Shown here piece after piece: positions 42,424 through 52,516 of a stretch of 64,000 bases of DNA; position 1 is the stretch's first letter; each line of letters opens with the position of its first letter. Both the position numbers and the translations under genes were made by a program. This DNA is from Bacillota bacterium (GTDB lineage Bacteria; Bacillota; Clostridia; Oscillospirales; Ruminococcaceae). The notes below the pieces were generated by a model, which worked only from the letters and a program-made list of their open reading frames with translations, was not told where the DNA came from and did no database searches. The stretch lies in assembly GCA_023412215.1 (NCBI GenBank), contig JAEYNX010000034.1, forward strand, positions 62,001 through 126,000, in the 5' to 3' direction.

Positions 42424-44184
42424 TTATGAGCCCAAAGAAAGACCCAGAATGCGCTCTAGCTCCCGCTGAAACAGGCGATTGGGATAGCTGCGCGATTCAA
42501 AGAACAGCTCCGCCATCGGCTGGCTTAACAATTGCGGCAGCAGCCACTTTAACGCTTCCTCCGCCTTGCGCAGGTTGGCATAGTTTTTGGTGGCGCGCCC
42601 GCGGAGCATGGTCAGCTCCACTTCACTGCCCTTGAAATAATCGCCCCGGAAGGTAAGGTGATTGACCGGTGCGGCATATTCCAGCCACCGCATAATATGG
42701 ATAAGCTCCGCCGTCTCTTTGTTACGTGTAACCTGCGGCAGAAGGCGCCCGATGATCTTGTAATAGTCATACCGGCGTTCCGCGCCGCTGGAGATTTCCG
42801 CGTGGTACACACCGTGGAAGACCGCGAGAAAACGCTCCAGAAACCCGGTGCTGTCCGCTTGCAGGTTCCAGCACCGATCGGCGGCATAGAACGCGGTGTA
42901 GCGGCTGGTTTCAAACAGGCCGTAGGGATTGCCGAGGGAAAAGGTGCTGCACCAGTTGGTATTGATCATTCCCGTGGCGCGTGTTTGCGCGATCAGCTCA
43001 CACCATGCGTCAATATTGCGCAGGCGCTGCTCCACACGGGGATAGTTCTGGTCGCCGCTCATGTCGCTTGCGCGCACGGCACTGCAGGGAATGGTACGGA
43101 TACCGAGGGCATGCAGCCGCTCCATCAGTTCGGGAGCCACCTCGTTGACAAGCTCGGGGCTGTACAGCCAGATGGCGACCACGATGTTCTTGTTGATCGC
43201 AGCAAGCGCCGCGTAATCCTGTGCTCCGCCCATTTCTCCGCCTTCCCAGACGCTGGCAAGCATATCATGCCAGACAACGGGGGTTTTCCCGAGTGCAATC
43301 ACCTTTTCCGCAAGGCGGTTGATGAACTCAATGGCGATTTGTCCGCGGGACTTCCCGCTGGCCTTGCATTCCGGACTTTGTCCAAGGCTCCAGACCTCGT
43401 CGCAGCCCAGATGCAGGTAGCGGCTGTCCGGATGCATGGCTGCTGTCTCTTCAATAAGTGAGGCCGCCAGTTCAAATGCGCCGTCGCGAAGAGGACACAT
43501 TTCACCGGGCGTATTCTGCGTTTCCCGCAGATGGATATATTCCGGCAGCTTCAGCGCATACTCCAGATGCCCGAAGCTTTGCTGCAAGGGAATCACATCG
43601 ATAAAATGATCGCGGGCCACTTGCAGCAGCTGCCGAAGCTGCTCCTCCGTCAGCGCATCGGTGGGCGCGCAAAGCTCCTTCCGGCTGCGGGGCAGCTTGT
43701 CTTCATATTCAATGACCAGTGTATTCAGCTTATACGCGGCCATTTCCTCTACATAGAGCAGAAGATTTTCAAACTTCGGAAACAGCCCGCGCATATCCAG
43801 ATAATCGCTGCGCATGGAAAGATCCGGCCAGTCACAGATTTCAACGGCGGGATGCTCGGGCATTTCCATCCACTGCCGTAGGGTTTGCATACCATAAAAC
43901 AACCCCGCGGCATCGTGGGCGGCGAGCTGAACGGTCTCCTCCCGAACGGTGAGAATATACCCCTCCGGTCTAGCGAAGGGATATGACGGCGCGAAGCTTC
44001 CGTCAGAGAACAAAGCAAACGGGCCGGTATGGCATTTCACTTTGCTGAACAAGGCGGACGCGGCACGCAAAAGGCGCTCGTCGTTCTCCGGTGCTTGCAG
44101 AACAACCGGGCTTTCCGGTGAGATCCGCGCGGTTGTGTGAAGTAGGTTACAGCGTTGCGGATAAGGAACAAAAGGCAAACTCAT
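42424..44184 (-). CDS. GH20 family glycoside hydrolase (second paralogue)
   Basis: 586 aa. The N-terminal GH20b-like domain (PQRCNLLHTTARISPES; ILTVREETVQLAAHDAAGLFYG) precedes the barrel, with the catalytic pair in YLHLGCDEVWSLGQ. Little similarity to the other GH20 outside the motif suggests a different substrate linkage. No signal peptide. Its ATG follows the nagB stop by 3 bases, so the two are coupled. Confidence 0.86.
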   Translation of the reverse strand: MSLPFVPYPQRCNLLHTTARISPESPVVLQAPENDERLLRAASALFSKVKCHTGPFALFSDGSFAPSYPFARPEGYILTVREETVQLAAHDAAGLFYGMQTLRQWMEMPEHPAVEICDWPDLSMRSDYLDMRGLFPKFENLLLYVEEMAAYKLNTLVIEYEDKLPRSRKELCAPTDALTEEQLRQLLQVARDHFIDVIPLQQSFGHLEYALKLPEYIHLRETQNTPGEMCPLRDGAFELAASLIEETAAMHPDSRYLHLGCDEVWSLGQSPECKASGKSRGQIAIEFINRLAEKVIALGKTPVVWHDMLASVWEGGEMGGAQDYAALAAINKNIVVAIWLYSPELVNEVAPELMERLHALGIRTIPCSAVRASDMSGDQNYPRVEQRLRNIDAWCELIAQTRATGMINTNWCSTFSLGNPYGLFETSRYTAFYAADRCWNLQADSTGFLERFLAVFHGVYHAEISSGAERRYDYYKIIGRLLPQVTRNKETAELIHIMRWLEYAAPVNHLTFRGDYFKGSEVELTMLRGRATKNYANLRKAEEALKWLLPQLLSQPMAELFFESRSYPNRLFQRELERILGLSLGS

Positions 44185-44187
44185 TGC

Positions 44188-44964
44188 TTAGTCCTCCTTT
44201 AAAAGTCTGGCACTATCCGGCTCAAGATACAGCACTGCTCCGGGACAAATGCGCAAAATCGATGCCGGGCAGGCCGTCGAAACGGGGCCTTCCACCGCTT
44301 CCCGTACAGCGATTGCCTTCGTAGCGGCGGGCACCACGCAAATATGGCTCCCTGCCTTTGCGAGCGCCGGAACGGTAAGCGTCAGCGCATGCGTGGGAAC
44401 TTGATCCAAACTCAAGAAACAGCCGTCGTTGACCTGCTGGTTGCGGCAGACGGCATCCAGCTCCACCGCCTTAACGATGTATGGATCCTGAAAATCCGCC
44501 ACAGGGGGATCGTTAAACGCGATATGGCCGTTTTCCCCAATACCCATGAAGACAAGATCAATGGGGGCTTCCTCCAAAAGCGCCGTATACCGTTTACATT
44601 CCGCCTCGATGTCGGACGCACTGCCGTCCAGATAGTTTACCTTCGCAAACGGCAGGCGGTCAAAGATGCGAGTGCAAAGAAAATTTCCAAACCCCTGAGG
44701 GGCCGTGGCGTTCAAACCGATATACTCATCCATATGGAAAGCCGTCACGCGCGTCCAGTCAATGCCTCCGGCGCTGCACAGGCTTTCTAGTAATTCATTC
44801 TGGGAGGGAGCAGCGGCAAAAATCACGCGCGCGCCTGACTGCTTTTCCAAAAGGCTCCGGAGGAGCCTGGCCCCATCTTCCGCGGCCGCGGCTCCCATGT
44901 CCCGACGGCTTGCATAGATACGCACGGACAGCGCGTCCTTCTTAAAACTGCGAACTGGTTTCAT
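44188..44964 (-). CDS. nagB: Glucosamine-6-phosphate deaminase
   Basis: Converts GlcN-6-phosphate to fructose-6-phosphate and ammonia. It is 258 aa, normal length. Key residues are Asp79 in FHMDEYIGL, and Asn145/His147 in GIGENGHIAFNDPP, plus VPTHALTLTVPAL. The partner nagA lies 11 kb to the right. It sits between two GH20 genes and an LplBC-type importer, which suggests the importer brings in GlcNAc-containing oligosaccharides. Confidence 0.94.
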   Translation of the reverse strand: MKPVRSFKKDALSVRIYASRRDMGAAAAEDGARLLRSLLEKQSGARVIFAAAPSQNELLESLCSAGGIDWTRVTAFHMDEYIGLNATAPQGFGNFLCTRIFDRLPFAKVNYLDGSASDIEAECKRYTALLEEAPIDLVFMGIGENGHIAFNDPPVADFQDPYIVKAVELDAVCRNQQVNDGCFLSLDQVPTHALTLTVPALAKAGSHICVVPAATKAIAVREAVEGPVSTACPASILRICPGAVLYLEPDSARLLKED

Positions 44965-44982
44965 AATGCCTCCCTTGCATGG

Positions 44983-45855
44983 TTAGCCCTTTACCGCGCC
45001 AATCATAACACCTTTTACGAAATATTTTTGCAGAAACGGATACACGGCAATAATGGGGGCGATGGCAACCACAACGGTGGCATATTGCAGCGATTCCGCA
45101 ACCACCAGCACATCGCCAACGCCTACGGCGGCGTTGTTGGAGGAACCGGTGCTCAATATTTCACGCAGGATGAGCTGCAACGGGAACAGCTCGGGTTTTG
45201 TCAGGTAAATAAACGGCGTAAAATAAGCGTTCCACAGGCCGACCGCATAGTAGAGACCAATCGTCGCCAGAACGGCTTTTGAGGTAGGCAGCACCAGCCG
45301 GAAAAAGACGCCGGCATCCGTCAGCCCGTCTACTCGCCCGGATTCCTCGATCTCCGTGGGGTAATTATCAAAAAAGCTGCGCATGACGATGAAATTCCAG
45401 GTAGACACCAAGCCGGGCAGAATCGCCGCCCATATGGTATCAATCAGGCCGTAGTCCTTTACTACCAGAAAGGTAGGAATCATTCCTCCGGAAAAGAACA
45501 TGGTGAAAATAATCATCATGGAAAAAAACTTATGGCCAATCATGCGTTTATTGCTCAAAGCGTACGCACCCATAGCGGTAATGCCCAACGAAAGGGTGGT
45601 ACCCAAAACCGTGTAAAGAACGGTATTACCATACGAACGGAAAATACGGGCGTCCTCGAACACATATTTATACATCTGCAAAGTGAAGCCTTTGGGCCAA
45701 AGGCCCACCTTCCCCTGTAGGACATTGACGTCGGAGGACATGGAAATTGCCACCATGTGAATCATCGGCAGCAGAATCACCAGCAGGACAATCAGCATGA
45801 ACAAATATAAAATTAATATAAACGGTGAAAAGCTGATCCGTTTTTTGCGGGTCAT
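44983..45855 (-). CDS. Carbohydrate ABC transporter permease (LplC/YtcP type)
   Basis: 290 aa with six spans. The EAA loop is NYPTEIEESGRVDGLTDAGVFFRLVLPTS, and the C-terminus FVKGVMIGAVKG is characteristic. GGAGGACGCG precedes the ATG. It works with the LplB permease and the LplA-type binding protein upstream; the ATPase is missing from the window. Confidence 0.92.
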   Translation of the reverse strand: MTRKKRISFSPFILILYLFMLIVLLVILLPMIHMVAISMSSDVNVLQGKVGLWPKGFTLQMYKYVFEDARIFRSYGNTVLYTVLGTTLSLGITAMGAYALSNKRMIGHKFFSMMIIFTMFFSGGMIPTFLVVKDYGLIDTIWAAILPGLVSTWNFIVMRSFFDNYPTEIEESGRVDGLTDAGVFFRLVLPTSKAVLATIGLYYAVGLWNAYFTPFIYLTKPELFPLQLILREILSTGSSNNAAVGVGDVLVVAESLQYATVVVAIAPIIAVYPFLQKYFVKGVMIGAVKG

Positions 45856-45873
45856 AACACGCGTCCTCCTTTC

Positions 45874-46902
45874 TTAATACAGCCCTGTTCCGCTGATCTT
45901 TTTGGACGCAATATTGGCTGAAACCAACAGCACCAGATTGACAACCGCGCTGAACAGACCGATAGCTGATGCGTAGCTCATATTGCCGGAGATAATACCT
46001 TGCCGGTAAACATATGTAGCAATGATATCGGAGGTTTCGTAAATTGCCGGCGAATAAAGCAGCAGCACTTTTTCGAGACCAACCTCAAGAACAGAACCCA
46101 CGCGGAGAATCATCATGGTCGTGATCGTGGGAGCAATACAGGGCAGCGTGATCGACCAGATCTGCCGCAGGCGGGAAGCGCCGTCGAGTTTGGCCGCTTC
46201 ATAGTACTGCGGATCCACATTGCTGATGGCGGCAAGGTATATAATCGCGCCCCAGCCCATCGTCTGCCAAACGTCAGAGATGACATAGATTGGCCGAAAA
46301 TAGTTTCCCAACGACATAAAGTTGATGGCTGTACCGCCGAATTGTACGATGATCTGATTGATCACACCACGTATCGGAGAGAGGAAGGTGGTAATCATGC
46401 CGCATACCACCACGGCCGAAAGGAAGTGGGGCATATAGCTGATCGTCTGCACGAATTTCTTAAAACGCAACCGCGTCACTTCATTCAGCCCCAGTGCGAA
46501 AATAATGGGCATGGGGAAACTCCAGACAAGGGAGTAAATGCCCAGGAGCAGTGTGTTGCGGATTATACGCATGGCATCGGGAGAAGCAAAGAACTGCGCG
46601 TAGTGCTTCAGCCCTACCCACTGGCTATCCATAAACCCGATAAAGGGCTTGAAATCCTTAAAGGAAATGAGTACGCCCCACATCGGCACATACTTAAAAA
46701 GGATGTAGTAGATCAAGCAGGGCAAAAACAGCAAGAGCAGGTAACGATCCTTCCATACCCTTGCTACAAACGTCTTTTTCTTAAGGGGCGCGGGAAACTT
46801 CTTCTTCATCAATTTGCTTGTTAAACTGTTCCATATCCTTGACAGAAACGGCTTTTTGTTGCCGGATACGGGAAGCTTCTTTTCTATCAATCCGCTTGCC
46901 AA
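45874..46902 (-). CDS. ABC transporter permease (LplB type) with repeated N-terminus
   Basis: 342 aa from TTG 46902, with GGGAGG seven bases upstream. Six spans, the EAA loop YYEAAKLDGASRLRQIWSITLPCIAPT and the C-terminus SKKISGTGLY are LplB-like. The first 55 residues contain a repeated basic unit: KKLPVSGNKKPFLSRIWN then KKFPAPLKKKTFVARVWK (10 of 18 identical), so the cytoplasmic N-terminus looks duplicated. The usual LplB is about 30 residues shorter. Confidence 0.9.
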   Translation of the reverse strand: MASGLIEKKLPVSGNKKPFLSRIWNSLTSKLMKKKFPAPLKKKTFVARVWKDRYLLLLFLPCLIYYILFKYVPMWGVLISFKDFKPFIGFMDSQWVGLKHYAQFFASPDAMRIIRNTLLLGIYSLVWSFPMPIIFALGLNEVTRLRFKKFVQTISYMPHFLSAVVVCGMITTFLSPIRGVINQIIVQFGGTAINFMSLGNYFRPIYVISDVWQTMGWGAIIYLAAISNVDPQYYEAAKLDGASRLRQIWSITLPCIAPTITTMMILRVGSVLEVGLEKVLLLYSPAIYETSDIIATYVYRQGIISGNMSYASAIGLFSAVVNLVLLVSANIASKKISGTGLY

Positions 46903-46984
46903 ATCAAAACCTCCCTATTTCAATTTCGGAGACCGCAAGAAATATTTATAAGCGCGATCCTGCCCTTACCGGACAAACTGATCG

Positions 46985-47926
46985 CTATTTCCATATGGAT
47001 TCTATGCATTCAACAATGGAGCAACCGTAGCTGCCATCACAGTACAGTGCGTGACCGCAGGCGACACCCTCAACAAAATTGGCCCACTGGGCATCAAACG
47101 GGTCGGGGTAATGACTCGTATCCACTTCTTCATAATGACCCTCTCGGGCAATCCAAAGGCCGCTTCCTGTGTGCAAGCGAAGAGATCCTTCAGACAGGAA
47201 GATCATGGTTTCATCCACCGGAACAACCGGGTAACCGCAGATGGAAATACTTGCGCTGATGCCGCTATGAGTGCGCACCAGCACCTGAGCGCTTCCATCG
47301 ACATCCGTACCGGGTGCAAACCATGTACAGCTTCCACTGATACCGGCAATCGAGCTGTCTGTCAGATAACACAGCTTATCCAGTGAATGAGCTCCGTAGT
47401 TCATCCAGATGCCGCCGCCAGCCATGCTTTTTTGCAAAAACCAACGCGGACGGTCCTCCCGAAAGTAATTATTGGTGCGCAAATCGCTGATCATGACAAG
47501 CTGACCCAGTTTACCCGATGCGATGATTGCCCGGGCGGCACGGTTCTGCGGAATATACCGCTGTATATGCCCTACCTGCAGAACAACATTCGCCTTTTCA
47601 CAGGCATCGTTCATCCGCCGGCAGGAATCGGCCGACACCGACATGGGTTTTTCCAACAGCATATGAATTCCGCGGGCAGCGCAGGCCAGTACACAGGCCT
47701 CGTGCAGCCCGTGAGGCAGATTAATAATGACGGCGTCCGGCTTTTCTTTGTCCAGCATTTCCATATAATCGGTATAGACTGCCGCATGGTAGGATGCAGC
47801 CGCAGCTTCCGCCCGTTCGGGGATGAGGTCGGCCACAGCACACAAGGTGGTGCGCGCAGAATTGGCAACTGCCTGCAAATGACTGGTAGCAATAATTCCC
47901 GCGCCAATCATGCCAACGGAGAGCAT
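46985..47926 (-). CDS. Gfo/Idh/MocA-family oxidoreductase
   Basis: 313 aa from ATG 47926 (GTGAGG five bases upstream); a longer in-frame opening is unlikely because it overlaps the preceding binding-protein gene. Rossmann start is SVGMIGAGIIATSHLQAV, catalytic motif LLEKPMSVS, and GGGIWMNYGAHSLDKLCYL. It lies between the binding-protein and permease genes of the LplABC-like operon, so it probably oxidises or modifies the imported sugar. Confidence 0.87.
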   Translation of the reverse strand: MLSVGMIGAGIIATSHLQAVANSARTTLCAVADLIPERAEAAAASYHAAVYTDYMEMLDKEKPDAVIINLPHGLHEACVLACAARGIHMLLEKPMSVSADSCRRMNDACEKANVVLQVGHIQRYIPQNRAARAIIASGKLGQLVMISDLRTNNYFREDRPRWFLQKSMAGGGIWMNYGAHSLDKLCYLTDSSIAGISGSCTWFAPGTDVDGSAQVLVRTHSGISASISICGYPVVPVDETMIFLSEGSLRLHTGSGLWIAREGHYEEVDTSHYPDPFDAQWANFVEGVACGHALYCDGSYGCSIVECIESIWK

Positions 47927-48035
47927 GGCATCCTCACTTTCTGCAAAAAGAGGCCATGCGCGAAATGGTGTCTGATACTGGCTTGCGCATGGCCTCTGCA
48001 ACGATAAACGAATTGCTGATAAAGAGATTCTGGGA

Positions 48036-49646
48036 TTACTTGCCCATCGCTTCCAGAACACGGGCATAACTGGACTCATGGACCTTCTTCAACTGGTCAA
48101 GGCCCAGATTCTCCACCTCGGAGATAAAGGCATCCCACTCGTCCATGCTGCGTTCGCCCAACAGGAACTTGGAAATCTGCTCTGTTGCGTGTGTTTCAAT
48201 ATTAGCGCCGACCGTTTCAATGACAGAGCGCTCCTCTTCATTGAAAGCAAGGACGGGCGGTGCGGGGAGATCATACTTCTGCGCCATCAGAGACGCGTTG
48301 AGGCATTCGGGCGAGAAGGTGGAGCGCTCGCCGTCAAAGTTGTAGCGGCTGTAGAAGCCATAGGTCTGCAAACCGGTACCCTGCTTCATTTCCGCGGCGG
48401 TATTGAAGTTGTTCCATTTGCGGCTACCGTCGGCCTGCTCTGTATAAAGCTCGTTCGGCCGGCCCCAAGAGAGGAGTTCATACGCTTCGTCAGAGTACTG
48501 CCAGTCTAAATAAGCCAGCGCCTTATCAAGCTGCTTACTCTGGCTGGAGATGGAGAAACCGGAAACAAATTTCGTGGAGTATGCCATTTTGGCCTGGCCG
48601 TTGCTTCCGAAAGCCGGGGGCTCCATATAGGCCATGCCGAATTCGGGCTGGCTTTCCCGCATGGATTTGTTGAAGAAGTCGATACGGGAGAGGTAATCGA
48701 GCGTGATAAAGGAATCGCTGTTCGCCATAACATCCTGCCAGCCCTTGGTGTCGATAGTCAGGAAGTTCGGAATCAGCAGCCCCTCCTTGTACAGCTTGTG
48801 GTAGAACGCAATCATTTCCTTGAAGCTTTCCTGCGTGGGGCCGAACACCCATTGCTTGGTGTCATAATCATAACCCAGATAGGTATTGTCTTCCCCGCTG
48901 ATAAAGCTGGTTCCCCATGAGGGAGCAATCATATTAAACTGTGCCAGACCGCTGGTGAAGGAACGGAAGGCCAGAGGGTAGCTGTCGGGATATGCTTCCT
49001 TCAGCTTTACAAGAACATTGTAGAATTCCTCTTGATTTGTAGGAACCTTCAAGCCCTGTTTGTTAAACACGTCCTCACGGTACATCCAGATGCGGCGGTT
49101 GGTTTCCTGCACGCCGTGCTGGGGAGCCATATAGAGCGCGCCGTCCGGGGAAAGATAGCTCAGGGCGTAGGAGGTGTTTTCCTCGTACCATTTTTTGAAA
49201 TTCGGCATCTGGTCCATATGATCCAGCAGGTTCACAAACGCGCCCTGCGGGCCATATTGCTGAACCGCGCGGCTATCCATCATGTACAGCAGGTCGGGCA
49301 GCTCGCCCGAAGCCATAATCAGGTTGAGCTTTTCCGTAAAGCCCTCCGTATCGACAGCGGTAAGATCAAAGGTAACGTTGGTCTTTTCCTTTACAAGATC
49401 CACTACATACCAGTCCGCCTGATAGGGCCAGCTCGCATGGGACGCCGTGTACATCGACAATTTAACCGGTTCGCTGAAGAGCGGACCGTCGGAATCCGTA
49501 TTCCCGGAGGCGGAACTGCTGTCGGAAGCAGAACTGCTGCTTCCGGAAACTGGAGAAGGTGAAGAAGAGCCGCAACCTGCAAGCATGCCGACAGACAGCG
49601 CGGCTACACAAAGCAAGGAGACGATTTTTTGAGATCGCTGTTTCAT
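48036..49646 (-). CDS. Extracellular solute-binding lipoprotein (LplA type)
   Basis: 536 aa from ATG 49646 with AGGAA ahead. Lipoprotein signal KQRSQKIVSLLCVAALSVGM then LAGC, followed by a Ser/Asp-rich linker. The mature part has VVDLVKEKTNVTFDLTAVD and LLYMMDSRAVQQYGPQGAFV, typical of the LplA family of complex-carbohydrate-binding proteins. It is first in the lplA-oxidoreductase-lplB-lplC-nagB-GH20 run. Confidence 0.92.
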   Translation of the reverse strand: MKQRSQKIVSLLCVAALSVGMLAGCGSSSPSPVSGSSSSASDSSSASGNTDSDGPLFSEPVKLSMYTASHASWPYQADWYVVDLVKEKTNVTFDLTAVDTEGFTEKLNLIMASGELPDLLYMMDSRAVQQYGPQGAFVNLLDHMDQMPNFKKWYEENTSYALSYLSPDGALYMAPQHGVQETNRRIWMYREDVFNKQGLKVPTNQEEFYNVLVKLKEAYPDSYPLAFRSFTSGLAQFNMIAPSWGTSFISGEDNTYLGYDYDTKQWVFGPTQESFKEMIAFYHKLYKEGLLIPNFLTIDTKGWQDVMANSDSFITLDYLSRIDFFNKSMRESQPEFGMAYMEPPAFGSNGQAKMAYSTKFVSGFSISSQSKQLDKALAYLDWQYSDEAYELLSWGRPNELYTEQADGSRKWNNFNTAAEMKQGTGLQTYGFYSRYNFDGERSTFSPECLNASLMAQKYDLPAPPVLAFNEEERSVIETVGANIETHATEQISKFLLGERSMDEWDAFISEVENLGLDQLKKVHESSYARVLEAMGK

Positions 49647-49962
49647 GTGGACGTTCCTTCTTTCCTGAAATGATGCGAGAGCGATGATACGGCAGAAAAT
49701 AGTCAAACCGCACAGGCTCTCTGGGTTTTTGCGATGAACGCACGATGCATCGTTTGCATTTTCATCCTAATGGTTTGCAGCTGAAAAAGCAATTTGCAAA
49801 TCAATGGATTTTTCTCATTTGACGCGATGGAGGAACTTTTCGAATAGAATGACAAAAATCAAAGCAATTGGCAATGGATATCACGCGGATTTCATGCAAA
49901 AGCAGCAAAATACGGAAAGGAAAAGGCGGTCTGTTTGCACAGGCCGCCACCTATAACACGCG
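49647..49962. other. 316-base promoter region of the LplABC-type operon
   Basis: No gene. It contains the 15-base word ATGCATCGTTTGCAT (49745-49759) with TGCA arms, a possible regulator site, and AT-rich sequence. It separates the AraC gene from the binding-protein gene. Promoter boxes are not clear. Confidence 0.4.
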
Positions 49963-52206
49963 TTAGAAGATCAAAAGTTTTCGAATTCGGTATTCCTTGG
50001 GAGTCATCCCGGTATACTTCTTAAACTGACGCAGGAATGTGTTGCTGTTGCTGATGCCTGCCAGCCTCCCTACGTCTCCGATCCGCAGATCCTTTTTGTT
50101 TAACAGCTCGATCGCCTTTTGGATGCGGAAAAACTGAATGCTGTCGCTTAGATTATTCCCTGTTTTTCCCTTATAATAGGTCGACAGGTAGCTTTTTGAA
50201 AGATGAAGCGCGTCAGAAAGCTCATCCATCGAAAATTCCCGCTGATAGTTTTTCTCAAGAAAGGTGAGGACACCATCCAGCACAGGGTCATCCCCACGGC
50301 CGCATTGGGAAGCGGCGAGGGCAGCCTGACCGACAAACGCGGCCACAAGCTCCAGATAATCCTGCTCTGTATCGCAGAAAGGCAATTGGTTCAACACACC
50401 GCTGCTGTTGCTACCGGGGATACCGCTACCGGAAGGCTCCAGCTCCGATAAAACGAGAAGAGCGGTGCTGGCAATAGCGGAGCAGAGCAGGTGCAGATGA
50501 ATTCGCCGGATTCCGCGCGACAGGTTTTCGTGTATGATGCTTTCCGCAAGTGTCTGCGCCTTCTCCGACTGTCCCTCCCGGATCAGCACTTTCAGATATT
50601 GCTCCTGTTCGGCAGAGAACGAAAAGCTGGTAAAGCCCGTCGTATCCATCGGCAGGTTCAGCAGTTGGGTCTGCGCCTTCACGCGGGAATACTGCGCGGC
50701 ATCCAGCACCTGCCTGTAGACAGCGGTAAAGTCTCCGCCCGCCTCTAGCGGCGGACTTTGCACGACCGTAAAAAACGCAAATTCGCTTTCGTTATCCAGC
50801 CTTTGCAGCAGATACTTCATCTGCTCCTCGATATCCTGCCGGTCGGAGGGCAGGCTCACCTTCGCAACAAACTGGTTTGACTCCAACTGAAAAACCAGCG
50901 CGGTATCAAACAACAGGTTTAACACCTGCTGTAGGGTTTCCAAAAACATGTACGCAACCGCCGGAGGTTCCGTGTCGATATGCTCCAGCGCCCCCCGACG
51001 GTAATGGATGCGCAGATAGATGATGTAAAACGTCTTTTCGTCGGCGGAAGCCGTTTGGTCGGGAGCATGCAACTCCACATAAATATTTTTCAACTGCGAC
51101 TGGAGCAGGAAGCCCGACAAGGCGGAATCTTTCAGAGTAAGCTGCTCCACATACTGCTCCCGCTGCCGGAGGATCTGCTCGACGTTCTCCTGAATACAAT
51201 GCAATTCGTCACGCGTACCGCCATTTTTAGGAACTCCGTCAGAGAAGAGCTGCAAAATCGCACGTACGGGATGCGTCAGCCTCCAAACGGACAGGATAAC
51301 GATGCCAAGGCCAAGCACGAACGCTACGAAAGCGATTGTGAGGGTGAAATAAAGGCTGCTGGTGATTTGTCCCACCACAATATTTCTGGGAAGAAGCTTA
51401 ATATAGGTAAAGCCGGTGTATGCCGAACGCTGCTGGATAATATAGCTTCCTTCCGGCATCTCGATGAACGCATCCTTTTGTTCAGGCAGGCTCTGAATCG
51501 CCGGTGTCTCTTCGGAGGAATAGAGGAGCTTCCCGTCCTCCGTATGAAAGATATAAAAATCCTCTGTCAGCAGGAGGTCGGCCTGCTGACAGATTGCGCG
51601 CATATCCAGAAACAGCAGCACCATCGTATTGCTGTTCCAATAGGATTTGAACGCAACAGGCATTAATTCCTTGGTCTGATCGTCAAAGATGGGGTTACTG
51701 ATCGAAAAAGCGGCCGTGGGATAGGTCCTATGCGAGAAACTCGTCAAGTTTTCCTGCCGCAGGAACGCCGCACTGTATTTCTCGCTTACGTAGTGCCGGG
51801 TAAAGAATTTTTCATCCGGGTAAACGCCGTTGGCAGTGACCACTTCGTCGCTACCGCGAAACAGAATGGCATAGGTATAGATTTTGTCGTCATAGCCTAA
51901 GTTCAAGATAGCCTGATTGGACAACTCCACCAGTTCATAATCACTGGGCACAACCGAGCGGCTGGCTTTTCGAAACGCGGGGGTATACGTAAGCGCAAAA
52001 TAAGCGTTTTGCACATAGCGAAAACCCTCGTCCAGACGCGCCGTTGCACTGGTCATCCGTTCGTTTGCGTTGATCTGGGCGTCCTTATTCATCGTATCCA
52101 GCAAGCGGTAGTAGGTGATAATATGAAATACGGAAAACACAAAAATGGCTGCAACGAAACTGGCCAAAAGCTTGAGGCTCAAAGACAGGTTGCGCCACTT
52201 TTTCAT
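49963..52206 (-). CDS. AraC-family regulator with extracytoplasmic Cache-like sensor
   Basis: 747 aa from ATG 52206 (GGGAG nine bases upstream). TM1 is at about 11-33 (LKLLASFVAAIFVFSVFHII). A large outer sensor region follows, TM2 is near 283-310 (LTIAFVAFVLGLGIVILSVW), then a cytoplasmic linker and a C-terminal AraC domain: FSMDELSDALHLSKSYLSTY and GISNSNTFLRQFKKYTGMTP. Such YesN/YtdP-like one-component regulators usually control an adjacent LplABC importer; it is the likely regulator of the operon at 40.5-49.6 kb. Confidence 0.9.
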   Translation of the reverse strand: MKKWRNLSLSLKLLASFVAAIFVFSVFHIITYYRLLDTMNKDAQINANERMTSATARLDEGFRYVQNAYFALTYTPAFRKASRSVVPSDYELVELSNQAILNLGYDDKIYTYAILFRGSDEVVTANGVYPDEKFFTRHYVSEKYSAAFLRQENLTSFSHRTYPTAAFSISNPIFDDQTKELMPVAFKSYWNSNTMVLLFLDMRAICQQADLLLTEDFYIFHTEDGKLLYSSEETPAIQSLPEQKDAFIEMPEGSYIIQQRSAYTGFTYIKLLPRNIVVGQITSSLYFTLTIAFVAFVLGLGIVILSVWRLTHPVRAILQLFSDGVPKNGGTRDELHCIQENVEQILRQREQYVEQLTLKDSALSGFLLQSQLKNIYVELHAPDQTASADEKTFYIIYLRIHYRRGALEHIDTEPPAVAYMFLETLQQVLNLLFDTALVFQLESNQFVAKVSLPSDRQDIEEQMKYLLQRLDNESEFAFFTVVQSPPLEAGGDFTAVYRQVLDAAQYSRVKAQTQLLNLPMDTTGFTSFSFSAEQEQYLKVLIREGQSEKAQTLAESIIHENLSRGIRRIHLHLLCSAIASTALLVLSELEPSGSGIPGSNSSGVLNQLPFCDTEQDYLELVAAFVGQAALAASQCGRGDDPVLDGVLTFLEKNYQREFSMDELSDALHLSKSYLSTYYKGKTGNNLSDSIQFFRIQKAIELLNKKDLRIGDVGRLAGISNSNTFLRQFKKYTGMTPKEYRIRKLLIF

Positions 52207-52516
52207 CAAAACCAACTCCCTATTATATAAATTGAATATCCACTTACCTTTATGTACTTATTTACCTTGTTGTCAAGACACTTCTTCGTTGAAAGGGCGG
52301 GGCGACAGCCAAAATCCGCAAGCAGCGCACCATGCCGCGCAGCTCGGAAGAGACTCCTCTCAACGCTCAGCATGCGGTATGAAAAGCCTGTGCAGAATGA
52401 CAGAAAGGTGTCGCACTCATGGCCAAAAGAGTACGGCACCCTGAAACACTCGCGGCAAAGCGCGATTTGTGCTACCTATTTACGCACGGCGGGGACCCGT
52501 CAACACACGGTATCCT
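52207..52516. other. 310-base spacer between the AraC and LacI genes
   Basis: No gene is visible. A minus-strand TATAAT lies at about 52224-52229, 15 or so bases ahead of the AraC ribosome site, but has no fitting -35; the true promoter may be elsewhere. No convincing hairpin. Confidence 0.3.

Noticed and set aside
49745..49759. cre-like site at the LplABC promoter
   Set aside because: The word ATGCATCGTTTGCAT is partly palindromic but does not match the catabolite-response consensus.
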